This document shows, piece by piece, positions 8,702 to 17,290 of a stretch of 64,000 nt of DNA. The notes beneath the pieces were generated by a model that saw only the letters and a list, made by a program, of their open reading frames with translations, was not told the origin of the DNA and did not search any database. The stretch is from CAWACP01 sp963832965 (GTDB lineage: Bacteria; Acidobacteriota; Terriglobia; Bryobacterales; Bryobacteraceae), in the NCBI GenBank assembly GCA_963832965.1, contig CAWHVW010000005.1, positions 744,001 to 808,000 of the forward strand, written 5' to 3'. The number at the start of each line of letters is the position of its first letter. Position 1 is the first letter of the stretch. Position numbers and translations under genes: made by a program.

Positions 8702-10788
8702 GCCTGGCTCCCCAGTACAGCGTCAGCGTCCTGATTCCGGCCGAGCAGGCGCAGAGCGGCGGCGGTTACGTTTTCGGGCGTGAAGCCGAAATGCTGGAAG
8801 ATTTCCGCGCCAGGCGCCGAAGCGCCATAACGGTTAATGCCAATGATGGTTCCCTCGTCTCCGGCAAAGCGACGCCAGCCGAGCGGGGCCGCGGCTTCCA
8901 CGGTGACGCGCTTGCGAACGCCCCTGGGCAGCACGCTCTCGCGGTACGCTTCGTCCTGGCTCTCGAACAGCTCGCAGCAGGGCATGCTGACCACGCGGGC
9001 CTTCACTCCGTAGCCCTTCAGCTTTTCGTGGGCTTTCACACAGAGGTCGACTTCGGAGCCGGTTCCGATGAGGATGACATCCGGAGGCCCGCCGGAATCC
9101 GAGAGAACGTAGGCGCCACGGGCGACGCCGGGCTCGCTCGCGCCGCTGCGGTCGAGCTGGGCGACACTCTGGCGAGTGAACACCAACAGCGTGGGGCCGT
9201 CGTGCTGTACGGCAAACGACCAGGCTTCCGCGGTCTCGTTCGGATCAGCCGGGCGAATTACGGTCAGCCCGGGGATGGCGCGCACTCCGGCGAGATGCTC
9301 CACAGGCTCGTGCGTGGGGCCGTCCTCGCCCACTCCGATGCTGTCGTGCGTGAACACATAGAACGCCTTCAAACGGCTTAGCGCGCCCAGGCGGATGGCT
9401 GGCTTCATGTAGTCGGAGAAGGTGAAAAAAGTGGCGCTGAACGGGAGGACGCCCCCGTGCGCGGCCATGCCATTAACGGCGGATCCCATGGCGTGTTCGC
9501 GAACGCCAAACGCGACGTTGCGGCCCGCGTAGCTCCATTCGCCGCCGACCGCGCCCAGCGTTCCCGGTCCGCCGGATTCGGATGGCTGGAAATCTCCCCA
9601 ACCTTTCAAGGCCGTGTCGGTGGAGGGGTTGAGATCGGCTGAACCACCCATGATGTTCGGGATGCGCTTCGCCAGGGCATTCAGCACTTCGCCGCCGGCG
9701 GCGCGGGTGGCGATGGGTTTGTCGGTGGGCTTCCACGTGGGAAGATCGGCTGCCCAGTCGGCGGGAAGCTGGCCGCGCATGATCATGTCGAACTCGGCCG
9801 CCTCTTTCGGGAAAGCGCTCTGGTAGGCCGCGAAGTTTTTGCCCCACTCCGCCTCGGCCTGGGCGCCCTCCGGGATGGCCTGGCGAAACGCGTTGACGGC
9901 AGCCTCGGGGAGAAAGAACTTGTCCATGGTGGGCCACCCGAGGGCTTTCTTGGCCGCCTGCAATTCGTCTTCACCGAGCGGGTTGCCGTGCGCCGAGAAG
10001 TTGTCCTGCTTATGCGGGCTGCCATAGCCGATGTGCGTATGCACGAGCAGCAGGGACGGCCGGCGTTCTTCCGCCTGCGCTTCGCGGATAGCCGCCGCGA
10101 CATCGTCAGTGTCATTGCCATCGGGAACGATGCGAGTGTGCCAGCCCTGGCCTTCGAAACGCTTTGCGACATCTTCAGTGAAGATTAAGCTGGTGCTCCC
10201 GGCGAGGGATATGTGGTTTTGATCGTAGAGACAAATCAGCCTGCCCAGTTCCAGATGGCCCGCCAGCGAGGCGGCTTCGAGGGAGACCCCCTCCATGAGA
10301 TCCCCGTCACCAGCCATGACGTAGGTGTAGTGATCGACAATCTTGTGCCCCGGCCGGTTATAACGGGCCGCCAGCCACGCCTCTGCGATGGCCATGCCCA
10401 CGCCATTGCCGAATCCCTGTCCCAAGGGTCCGGTGGTGGCCTCCACGCCGGGCGTGTGCAGCCGTTCAGGGTGACCCGGGGTCTTGCTCCCCCACTTCCG
10501 AAAGTGCTTGAGCTCGTCGAGAGAGAGATCGTACCCGGTGAGGTGCAACAGACTATACAGCAACATGGACCCGTGGCCGGCGGAGAGCACGAAGCGGTCG
10601 CGATCAAACCATTGCGGATTTCTTGGGTTGAACTTCAGAAAGCGGGTCCACAGAGCGACGGCCATGGCGGCGGCGCCCATGGGCATGCCGGGATGCCCGG
10701 AGTTGGCGTTTTGTACGGCGTCCGCCGAGAGGAAACGGATAGTATTAATGCACAGATTCTCGAGATCTTTGTCCGACGTCAGATTCAT
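8698..10788 (-). CDS. tkt: Transketolase
   Basis: Thiamine-diphosphate enzyme of the non-oxidative pentose phosphate pathway, moving two-carbon units between sugar phosphates. 696 residues, the normal bacterial length. Family hallmarks are N-S-G-H-P-G-M-P-M-G near residue 30, the ThDP motif G-D-G-D-L-M-E-G with the later N-H-I-S, and the pyrimidine-binding E-D-G-P-T-H-E-P-V-E-H block around 480. The ATG is preceded by GAGG. It is the first gene of a two-gene unit with glgX, linking glycogen breakdown to sugar-phosphate interconversion. Confidence 0.97.
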   Translation of the reverse strand: MNLTSDKDLENLCINTIRFLSADAVQNANSGHPGMPMGAAAMAVALWTRFLKFNPRNPQWFDRDRFVLSAGHGSMLLYSLLHLTGYDLSLDELKHFRKWGSKTPGHPERLHTPGVEATTGPLGQGFGNGVGMAIAEAWLAARYNRPGHKIVDHYTYVMAGDGDLMEGVSLEAASLAGHLELGRLICLYDQNHISLAGSTSLIFTEDVAKRFEGQGWHTRIVPDGNDTDDVAAAIREAQAEERRPSLLLVHTHIGYGSPHKQDNFSAHGNPLGEDELQAAKKALGWPTMDKFFLPEAAVNAFRQAIPEGAQAEAEWGKNFAAYQSAFPKEAAEFDMIMRGQLPADWAADLPTWKPTDKPIATRAAGGEVLNALAKRIPNIMGGSADLNPSTDTALKGWGDFQPSESGGPGTLGAVGGEWSYAGRNVAFGVREHAMGSAVNGMAAHGGVLPFSATFFTFSDYMKPAIRLGALSRLKAFYVFTHDSIGVGEDGPTHEPVEHLAGVRAIPGLTVIRPADPNETAEAWSFAVQHDGPTLLVFTRQSVAQLDRSGASEPGVARGAYVLSDSGGPPDVILIGTGSEVDLCVKAHEKLKGYGVKARVVSMPCCELFESQDEAYRESVLPRGVRKRVTVEAAAPLGWRRFAGDEGTIIGINRYGASAPGAEIFQHFGFTPENVTAAALRLLGRNQDADAVLGSQA

Positions 10789-10829
10789 TCAGTCCTCACC
10801 TTATCACTTCACGAATGTTGAGTGCCGAT

Positions 10830-10864
10830 TTGAAAATCGGCCGCAGGATGCAATCCTGCCCCAC
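10830..10864 (+). repeat. REP-like palindrome copy 2 with extra flanking module
   Basis: At 10843-10864 arms GCAGGAT and ATCCTGC enclose GCA and are followed by CCCAC. The stem differs from copy 1 but pairing is kept. Immediately upstream, a 16-base stretch (10830-10845) ending in AAAATCGGCCGCA recurs exactly at 21108-21123. It is itself half of a dyad, GCCGATTT with AAATCGGC. Confidence 0.7.
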
Positions 10865-10877
10865 CAACTATTGACCA

Positions 10878-10900
10878 GGCAGGGCACGTCCCTGCCCCAC
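10878..10900 (+). repeat. REP-like palindrome copy 3
   Basis: Same sequence as copy 1 except one base: the right arm is TCCCTGCC, shortening the stem to seven pairs. It is tandem with copy 2 in the tkt/glycosyltransferase divergent intergenic region and ends in CCAC. Confidence 0.75.
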
Positions 10901-10951
10901 ATCAACCTTGTCGCCGAGACACAGAATCAGGGTAGCAACTATCATCGGAAG

Positions 10952-12019
10952 GTGATTGCGGCACTGGACGCCACGCCTCTTGTCGAACCGGTGGGCGGCA
11001 TCGCCCGCTATACCAGCGAGCTGAGCCGGGCGCTGGGCTGCTGTTTCGGGGAAGATGCGTGGTGGCTGATCTCCGACCAGCCCGTGCCGCCACTTCCCGA
11101 CGCGCCTCCCAATCTGCACATCAGCGCCGCGCCGAGGCGGCAACTGGCCCGGCGGTGGTGGTTGTTCGGAGCGCGAGCGGAGATCCAGCGCATTGGCGCG
11201 AGCGTGTTCCACGGTACCGATTTCGCAGTTCCGTATCTGCCGGCTTGTCCGTCGGTGATGACCGTGCATGACCTATCACCCTGGTCGCCCCCGCCCATTC
11301 GGGCGGCCGGTTCGCGGGTGCGCCGGCGGACGCCGGTGTTATTGCGATTGGGTCTCGCGACCATGGTGATCACCCCCACGGAGGCCGTGCGGCGCGGCGT
11401 GGTGGAGCGCTTCCGGATGACGCCGGACCACGTTGTGGCCACGCCCCTGGCAGCCGCTCCCTGTTTCCATCCGATGCCGGGCGAGCCGCCGCCGCGCCCT
11501 TATTTCCTCTTCGCGGGCATGCTGGATGCCCGGAAAAACGTAGAAACCATCGTGGCGGCATGGCGCGCGGTGAAGAAGGAACGTGACGTGGACCTGATTC
11601 TCGCCGGTCGCCGACGCACCGCCGCGATTGCCGCCGAGCCGGGTCTGGACGTCCGCGAGAACGTTTCCGACAGCGAACTGGCTCGCTTGTATTCGAACGC
11701 GACAGCGTTCCTTTTCCCGTCTCATTACGAAGGGTTCGGTCTGCCGGTGCTGGAGGCCATGCAGTGCGGCGCCCCGGTGATTGCCTCGCGCGATCCCGCC
11801 GTGATGGAGGTGGCCGGCGATGCGGCGGTTCTGATCGACGCCACCGACGTGTCCGCCTGGAGTGAGACGATGAGAGCGGCCCTGACCGGAGAGCCGTGGC
11901 GGGAGCTGATGCGGCAGCGTGGTTTTCAGCGTGCACATTCTTTTTCGTGGGAGCGCACGGCCCGCCTGACCAGGGAGGTGTATGCCGAAGCTATCGCCCG
12001 CTTCCGCCGGGAAGCCTGA
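10952..12019 (+). CDS. Glycosyltransferase family 4 protein
   Basis: Predicted GT-B glycosyltransferase of 355 residues, probably transferring a sugar from an NDP-sugar during surface polysaccharide assembly. The N-terminal domain has the G-G-I-A-R-Y acceptor loop near residue 14. The C-terminal domain shows F-A-G-M-L-D-A-R-K-N and the E-x7-E region in H-Y-E-G-F-G-L-P-V-L-E-A-M. The open frame extends upstream, but that part overlaps tkt and the REP repeats. GTG at 10952 gives a normal N-terminus, although the GGAAG before it is close; the exact start is uncertain. It opens the polysaccharide cluster and overlaps the next gene by 38 bases. Confidence 0.85.
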   Translation: MIAALDATPLVEPVGGIARYTSELSRALGCCFGEDAWWLISDQPVPPLPDAPPNLHISAAPRRQLARRWWLFGARAEIQRIGASVFHGTDFAVPYLPACPSVMTVHDLSPWSPPPIRAAGSRVRRRTPVLLRLGLATMVITPTEAVRRGVVERFRMTPDHVVATPLAAAPCFHPMPGEPPPRPYFLFAGMLDARKNVETIVAAWRAVKKERDVDLILAGRRRTAAIAAEPGLDVRENVSDSELARLYSNATAFLFPSHYEGFGLPVLEAMQCGAPVIASRDPAVMEVAGDAAVLIDATDVSAWSETMRAALTGEPWRELMRQRGFQRAHSFSWERTARLTREVYAEAIARFRREA

Positions 12020-13190
12020 ACTCCTGTTTCTTTCTCCCGAGGCGCCGTACCCAGCGGTGGGAGGCGGAGCCATACGGACGGCTTCTCTGCTGGAATTTCT
12101 GGCGAGACGATTTGTTGTCGACCTCATTCTGTTTGCCGAGGATGGAATGCCGGACCCGGCCGCGCCGGTCCCGCTTCACCTGATCCGCCGGGCCTCTACG
12201 CTCCGATTGCCCAAACACGGCCGGAGCCTGCCGGTGAAAGTCACGCGCAATCTCAACCGTTATCTGCACTCCCGGCCTCCGCTCATCGATCGGTTCGCGG
12301 GATTCGAGCGCCATCTATCCGAATTGCTTGCCGGACGCCGGTATTCCGTCGGAGTGGTGGAACATTTCTGGTGCGCACCCTACGTGGAGCTTCTCCGCAA
12401 ACACTGCGAGGATGTCTGGCTGGATCTGCACAACGTGGAGTCGGTATGGCACACGAGGCTGGCCCAGGCTGAAAATTTGTTGTTCCGGCCTCCGCTGCGC
12501 GCCTTTGCCGCCGCTTCGCGCCTGCTGGAACATGAGTTGCTGCCGCAATTTTCCAGAATCCTGGTGCCGTCCGCCGCGGATGCCTGCGAGATTCAGGCGG
12601 CGGCCGGGGGCGTACCGGTAACGGTCTATCCGAATGCGCTCCCCTGGAACGATGCTCCGGCGCGTTCGGAAGAGGACGCGATCATATTCACCGGGAACCT
12701 GGACTACGCGCCGAACGTCACCGCAGTGTGTTGGTTTTTCCGGCATGTTTGGCCGTGGTTACGCGGGTGGCGGCCAGGATTAGTCTGGCGTATAGCAGGT
12801 AAGAATCCACAAGGTATCAGGCGGTATATCCAGAGTGACCACCGTATCGAGTTGATTGGTCCGGTGGAAAACGCAATTGCCGAAATTGCCAGGGCAAAGG
12901 TGGCGGTGGTTCCGGTATTTGCCGGCAGCGGGACCAGATTCAAGATCATCGAAGCATGGGCGGCTGGCACGCCGGTTGTATCCACGACGATCGGCGCTGA
13001 AGGGCTCGGCGCGGAGCACCGGCGCAATATTCTGATTGCCGATTCATCCCGAGAAATGAAAGAGACGATTACCGGACTGCTTGGGTCGGATGAGCTGCGC
13101 GCGACAGTAGGCGCGGGCGGCCGCGAGACATATCAGGCACGCTTCACCTGGGAGGCGGCCTGGCGGGTTTTGGAACAAGCTGGCGGGTGA
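11982..13190 (+). CDS. Glycosyltransferase family 4 protein (exopolysaccharide type)
   Basis: 402 residues with two Rossmann halves. The N-terminus has S-P-E-A-P-Y-P-A-V-G-G-G-A, and the region D-L-H-N-V-E-S-V-W resembles the sugar transferases linked to PEP-CTERM/EpsH exopolysaccharide systems. The C-terminal donor domain has G-N-L-D-Y-A-P-N and P-V-F-A-G-S-G-T-R-F-K-I-I-E-A-W-A. It overlaps the previous gene by 38 bases, so translation is probably coupled. A GC-rich 6-bp hairpin (13201-13219) follows its stop. Confidence 0.85.
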   Translation: MPKLSPASAGKPELLFLSPEAPYPAVGGGAIRTASLLEFLARRFVVDLILFAEDGMPDPAAPVPLHLIRRASTLRLPKHGRSLPVKVTRNLNRYLHSRPPLIDRFAGFERHLSELLAGRRYSVGVVEHFWCAPYVELLRKHCEDVWLDLHNVESVWHTRLAQAENLLFRPPLRAFAAASRLLEHELLPQFSRILVPSAADACEIQAAAGGVPVTVYPNALPWNDAPARSEEDAIIFTGNLDYAPNVTAVCWFFRHVWPWLRGWRPGLVWRIAGKNPQGIRRYIQSDHRIELIGPVENAIAEIARAKVAVVPVFAGSGTRFKIIEAWAAGTPVVSTTIGAEGLGAEHRRNILIADSSREMKETITGLLGSDELRATVGAGGRETYQARFTWEAAWRVLEQAGG

Positions 13191-13200
13191 ATGGCACAAC

Positions 13201-13219
13201 CGCGGGGTACGAACCCGCG
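13201..13219 (+). other. GC hairpin in the glycosyltransferase cluster
   Basis: Perfect arms CGCGGG and CCCGCG around a seven-base loop, ten bases after a stop codon. There is no T-tract, so it is not a clear intrinsic terminator; it may stabilise a 3' end. It lacks the CCAC tail of the REP family. Confidence 0.4.
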
Positions 13220-13310
13220 CGCGGGATACACTTCCGCCCACGTCTTCGTGCGGACATCACCTCCCCGGTAGTGTTGTTGGGTACTGAACGCTATACTGGT
13301 TGGTTGGCGC

Positions 13311-14465
13311 ATGCGCTATTCGGTTGACGCCCACGCGATTGGACAGCATCTCACCGGCAATGAAACCTATGTCCGCAATCTCCTGAAGGGTTTTGCGCTG
13401 GCCGGGGAGGAAGCCGAGTTCATCGCCTACATCTCGCGATCGATCGCGCGCGACGAAATCCCCGCGGATTTCGCAGTGCACGAGGTGTCGGCGAATCCAT
13501 TTGCCCGGCTGGGGTTGGACCTGCCCCGCTGCCTGAGACGGGACCGTCCCGACCTGCTGCACGTCCAATACACCGCTCCGGCCTTCACCGGCGTTCCGGT
13601 GGTGGTAAGCGTGCATGACATCAGTTTTCTCACGCACCCGCATTACTTTACCCGCTCTCGCGCCGTTCAGCTGAACATTACGGTCCGTAGCACGGTGAAG
13701 CGGGCATCCGCGGTGCTCACGGCCAGCGAGTTTTCGAGGCGCGGCATTATCGGGGCGTACGGGTTGCCCGACGATGCGGTGCACGCGATCCCCTATGGGG
13801 TTTCCTCCACATTCCGGCCGGTTACCCGCGAGGTGGCCGCTCGCCGGGTGATGGAGAAGTACGAGGTACTCGCGCCGTACATCCTCACCGTCGGCGATTT
13901 GCAGCCCAGAAAGAATCACGCGGGGCTGTTCCGTGCGTTTGAGGATCTGCTGCGGGAGCATCCTTCGCTGCCTCACCATCTGGTGGTAACCGGCAAACGG
14001 AGCTGGTATGGCGCGCGGGTGCACCAGGCGGCGCGCGACTCGGCAGTGGCCAGCCGGATTCATTTCACCGATTTTGTTGACGACGACGATCTGGTGCAGC
14101 TCTACGGCGGCTGCGATCTGTTCGTGTTTCCATCGTTCTACGAGGGCTTCGGCCTACCTATCCTCGAAGCCATGGCTTGTGGGCGCGCGGTGGCCTGCTC
14201 GGATACCTCGGCGATGCCCGAAGTGGCCGATTCGGCCTGTCTGTTGTTCGACCCCTATGTGCCCGGCCAGATGGTTCGGGCGATGAGGGATTTGCTCATC
14301 GACAATGAGTTGCGCGCGCGCATGGAGCGGCTGGGCGTACAGCGCGCGGCGCAGTTCAGTTGGCAGCAGACGGCGGAGCGTACGTTACGCGTGTATCGCG
14401 AAGTGGCGGGGAGCGAACAACTGGCGGGCGTCGCCGCAAGATCGGCTTCCGCGGGCCACCGATGA
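13311..14465 (+). CDS. Glycosyltransferase family 4 protein
   Basis: 384 residues. N-terminal G-x-H-L-T-G-N-E-T-Y acceptor loop, then V-S-V-H-D-I-S-F-L. The donor domain has V-G-D-L-Q-P-R-K-N and F-Y-E-G-F-G-L-P-I-L-E-A-M-A-C-G with the E-x7-E pair of retaining GT4 enzymes, resembling mannosyl- or glucosyltransferases of capsule loci. The start is ATG at 13311 with a weak ribosome site after a 120-base gap, so it may have its own promoter. Its stop overlaps the DUF3108 gene as ATGA. Confidence 0.88.
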   Translation: MRYSVDAHAIGQHLTGNETYVRNLLKGFALAGEEAEFIAYISRSIARDEIPADFAVHEVSANPFARLGLDLPRCLRRDRPDLLHVQYTAPAFTGVPVVVSVHDISFLTHPHYFTRSRAVQLNITVRSTVKRASAVLTASEFSRRGIIGAYGLPDDAVHAIPYGVSSTFRPVTREVAARRVMEKYEVLAPYILTVGDLQPRKNHAGLFRAFEDLLREHPSLPHHLVVTGKRSWYGARVHQAARDSAVASRIHFTDFVDDDDLVQLYGGCDLFVFPSFYEGFGLPILEAMACGRAVACSDTSAMPEVADSACLLFDPYVPGQMVRAMRDLLIDNELRARMERLGVQRAAQFSWQQTAERTLRVYREVAGSEQLAGVAARSASAGHR

Positions 14466-15211
14466 TTTCCTGGCGTCTCCTCCCGTTACTGCTTGCCGCG
14501 CTGGCGCCGGCTTATGGCGCGGACACCGCCGCGGCTGCGGCGCCGGCCGCCGAGCAATTGCACTACAACGTGTCCTGGCCCAGTGGCCTGAGCCTTGGCG
14601 AAGCGTCGCTGAGCGTGTCGAAAACGCCCGCCGCGGCGGACAAACCAGGCAGCATCCAAAGCGAATTCACGCTGGACGCCTCCATCCCCGGTTTTCAGGT
14701 GACGGACCATTACAGCTCGCGCGCAAACACCGACTATTGTTCGGAGCACTTTGATAAAAAGCTCCGGCACGGACCGCGCCAGGCTGACGAAGCGATGAAG
14801 TTCGATCAGGAGAACAAGAAGGCATCGCGCGAGACGCTGACGGCATCACACGATCCGGGGCCGGAGGGCGTGGACCTCGGCAAATCCGAGGTGAGCGCGC
14901 CCGCATGCGCCAAAGACGCGCTGACCTATCTGGCGTTTCTCCGCAACGAGCTGGCCGAGGGCAGGCTGCCCCAGGAGCAGCCCGTATTTTTCGGCGCGGC
15001 GTACGACATAAAGGTGGATTTCCGTGGAGCCGAGACCGTCAAAGTGGGCGACGCATCGGTGGACACCGACCGCGTGAATGTCTCGCTGAAGGGTCCCGCT
15101 TCCGATGTGACCTTCACGGTCTTCTTTAAACGGGATGCGGGCCGCACGCCGGTGCTGTTCCGCGTACCCCTGGCTATGGGAATCTTTTCGATGGAGCTGG
15201 CGAAGCCGTGA
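14462..15211 (+). CDS. DUF3108-type exported protein
   Basis: 249 residues with a signal peptide (hydrophobic 5-14, then A-Y-G-A). The rest is beta-rich and begins with L-H-Y-N-V-S-W-P-S-G-L-S-L-G-E-A, the Y-x-V-x-W...G-x-A pattern typical of DUF3108 periplasmic proteins. The family function is unsettled; in this position it may help handle or export polysaccharide. The start ATG overlaps the preceding glycosyltransferase stop (ATGA), so translation is probably coupled. Confidence 0.75.
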   Translation: MISWRLLPLLLAALAPAYGADTAAAAAPAAEQLHYNVSWPSGLSLGEASLSVSKTPAAADKPGSIQSEFTLDASIPGFQVTDHYSSRANTDYCSEHFDKKLRHGPRQADEAMKFDQENKKASRETLTASHDPGPEGVDLGKSEVSAPACAKDALTYLAFLRNELAEGRLPQEQPVFFGAAYDIKVDFRGAETVKVGDASVDTDRVNVSLKGPASDVTFTVFFKRDAGRTPVLFRVPLAMGIFSMELAKP

Positions 15212-15238
15212 CGGGCATGGCCGCCTGGTCCTGATCCG

Positions 15239-17290
15239 ATGAGGGTCGCGTTCTTCTCACCCCTGCCGCCCGCGCGAAGCGGGATTGCCGATTATTCCGC
15301 CGCGCTGCTGAGCGAGCTGGAGCAACTGGCCGAGGTGACCCGTGTTCCCGCGCTCACGCCGGATTTCGATTCCGCGGATTATGACGTCTGTCTCTATCAG
15401 ATCGGCAACAATGCCGACCACGCTTTCTGCTACGAGGCGGCGTTGCGCTGGCCGGGCGTGGTGGTGCTGCATGAGGCCAACCTGCACCACCTGATCACCG
15501 ACCTGACCATCCGCCGAAACGACTGGGACGGCTACCTGCGCGAAGTGGAGCACAACGGCGGGCTCACCGCCCTGGCCTGGGCAAGGCGCTATGTACGGAC
15601 GCTGGAACGCGGCCCCGACTATGAAGGCATCCCCATGCTGCGCACGCTGCTGGGGAACGCGCGCGGGGTGATCGCGCACAGCCGGTACGTCGAGTGCGAA
15701 GTGCGCAAAGCCGGGTTTGACGGGCCGGTGGCGGTGATCCCGCATGGGGCCTGGCTGCCCGAGCAGCAGGATCATCTCCGCTTCCGCCACCGCCTCGGCC
15801 TTGACGAGACGGCGCCGCTGATCGGCATATTCGGATACCTGAAGCCGTACAAGAGGATTGCCGAGTCTTTGCGCGCGCTGCAGCGGCTGGTGCAGGTTTC
15901 GCCGGCGGCGAAGATGATTCTGGTGGGTGAGCCACACCCCGAGCTGCCGCTGGAGTCGCTCATCGATTCGTTGCGTCTGCAGCCCTGTGTGCGCGTGCTC
16001 GGATATACCCGCATCGAGGATTTCAACGGTTACCTCTCGGCGTGCGACGTGGTGCTCAACCTGCGCCATCCCACCGTGGGAGAGAATTCCGGCACGCTGA
16101 TGCGAGCCATGGGCATGGGCAAGCCGGTGCTGGTTTCCAACAACGGATCCTTCAGCGAGCTGCCGGATGACGTCTGCTTCAAGGTGCCCATTGACGCTAC
16201 GGAGGAGGACTTCCTCTACGAGTACTTGAGCCTGCTGACGTCGCGGCCCACGGTGGCCCGGCAGATTGGCGAGAAGGCGAGAGAGTGGGTGGAGCGGGAG
16301 TGCTCCTGGCCGCTGGCCGCACGAGGGTATGTGGAGTTTATGGATGCGGTGTTGCATGGCGAGCCGATTCGGGTAGCGCTTGTTGAGGCGCCGCCGGTAT
16401 TGAGCCCCAACAGCGATGAGCCGGAGCCGCCACGTTACCTGGACCCAGGACAGGCTGACGAGGGCGTCAACCGCGGCTCCGTGGAGCCGGCCCATGTGGA
16501 CGAGAAATACATCCTTGGCTGGACCTCGGAGGAAGACGGCACAAAGCAGTATGCCGAGTCGCACATGGACCGGCTCACCAGGACGCTCGAACTGACGCCG
16601 CCCGGCGGCCCGGACGACCGCATTCTGGAGATGGGCTCCTACCTGCAGATCACCGCAGCGCTCAAGAACAGACTTGGCTACGGTGAGGTCCGGGCCTGCT
16701 ACTATGGCCCGGCTGGCGGCAAAGAACATAAGCGCGTACAGTCGCTCGATGGCGAAGAATTCGAGTGCGAACTCGATCTGTTCAATGCCGAAACCGACTC
16801 GTTTCCGTATTCCGATGAATACTTCACCACCGTTCTGTGCTGCGAGCTGATGGAGCATCTCAAGGCCGACCCGATGCATACGATGTCGGAGATTAATCGT
16901 GTTCTGAAGCCCGGTGGACGTCTGCTGCTGACAACGCCGAATGTCATTTCGTTTCGGGCCATCGCGGGCATCCTGCAGGGCTATCATCCTGGTTTCTTCC
17001 CCGCTTACATTCGGCCCGACGCCACGGGCCACGCCGACGCGCGTCACAATCGCGAATACGCGCCGATGGAGGTCGGCTTTCTTTTGCGCGACGCAGGCTT
17101 CGCGACGGAATCCATCACGACGGGACCGTTTCTCGGAGAACCGAAACCCGAGTTCGGCTGGGTGAAGCACCTGCTGGAGCGCTATCAGCTCTTCACCGCG
17201 CTGCGCGGCGACGACATCTACGCCCTCGGCCGCAAGACCGGACGGGTGAAGGATCGCTTCCCGGCATGGCTCTACAGCGGAGGAGAATGA
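15239..17290 (+). CDS. Glycosyltransferase-methyltransferase fusion protein
   Basis: 683 residues in two modules. Residues 1 to about 375 are a GT4-like glycosyltransferase: P-P-A-R-S-G-I-A-D-Y acceptor loop, G-I-F-G-Y-L-K-P-Y-K-R donor region and N-L-R-H-P-T-V-G-E-N-S-G-T-L. After a linker (about 380-440), residues 450-660 look like a class I SAM methyltransferase: post-I region, C-C-E-L-M-E-H-L and L-K-P-G-G-R-L-L-L-T-T-P-N. Motif I reads I-L-E-M-G-S-Y-L, so the usual glycine-rich loop is degenerate. The fusion may couple sugar addition with terminal methylation. It overlaps the ABC permease start as ATGA. Confidence 0.82.
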   Translation: MRVAFFSPLPPARSGIADYSAALLSELEQLAEVTRVPALTPDFDSADYDVCLYQIGNNADHAFCYEAALRWPGVVVLHEANLHHLITDLTIRRNDWDGYLREVEHNGGLTALAWARRYVRTLERGPDYEGIPMLRTLLGNARGVIAHSRYVECEVRKAGFDGPVAVIPHGAWLPEQQDHLRFRHRLGLDETAPLIGIFGYLKPYKRIAESLRALQRLVQVSPAAKMILVGEPHPELPLESLIDSLRLQPCVRVLGYTRIEDFNGYLSACDVVLNLRHPTVGENSGTLMRAMGMGKPVLVSNNGSFSELPDDVCFKVPIDATEEDFLYEYLSLLTSRPTVARQIGEKAREWVERECSWPLAARGYVEFMDAVLHGEPIRVALVEAPPVLSPNSDEPEPPRYLDPGQADEGVNRGSVEPAHVDEKYILGWTSEEDGTKQYAESHMDRLTRTLELTPPGGPDDRILEMGSYLQITAALKNRLGYGEVRACYYGPAGGKEHKRVQSLDGEEFECELDLFNAETDSFPYSDEYFTTVLCCELMEHLKADPMHTMSEINRVLKPGGRLLLTTPNVISFRAIAGILQGYHPGFFPAYIRPDATGHADARHNREYAPMEVGFLLRDAGFATESITTGPFLGEPKPEFGWVKHLLERYQLFTALRGDDIYALGRKTGRVKDRFPAWLYSGGE

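Noticed and set aside
13270..13310. Promoter with TATACT before the third glycosyltransferase
   Set aside because: A -10-like hexamer exists but no acceptable -35 at 16-18 bases.
15257..17170. 637-residue antisense frame to the glycosyltransferase-methyltransferase gene
   Set aside because: The plus-strand product has clear domains; the antisense product has none.
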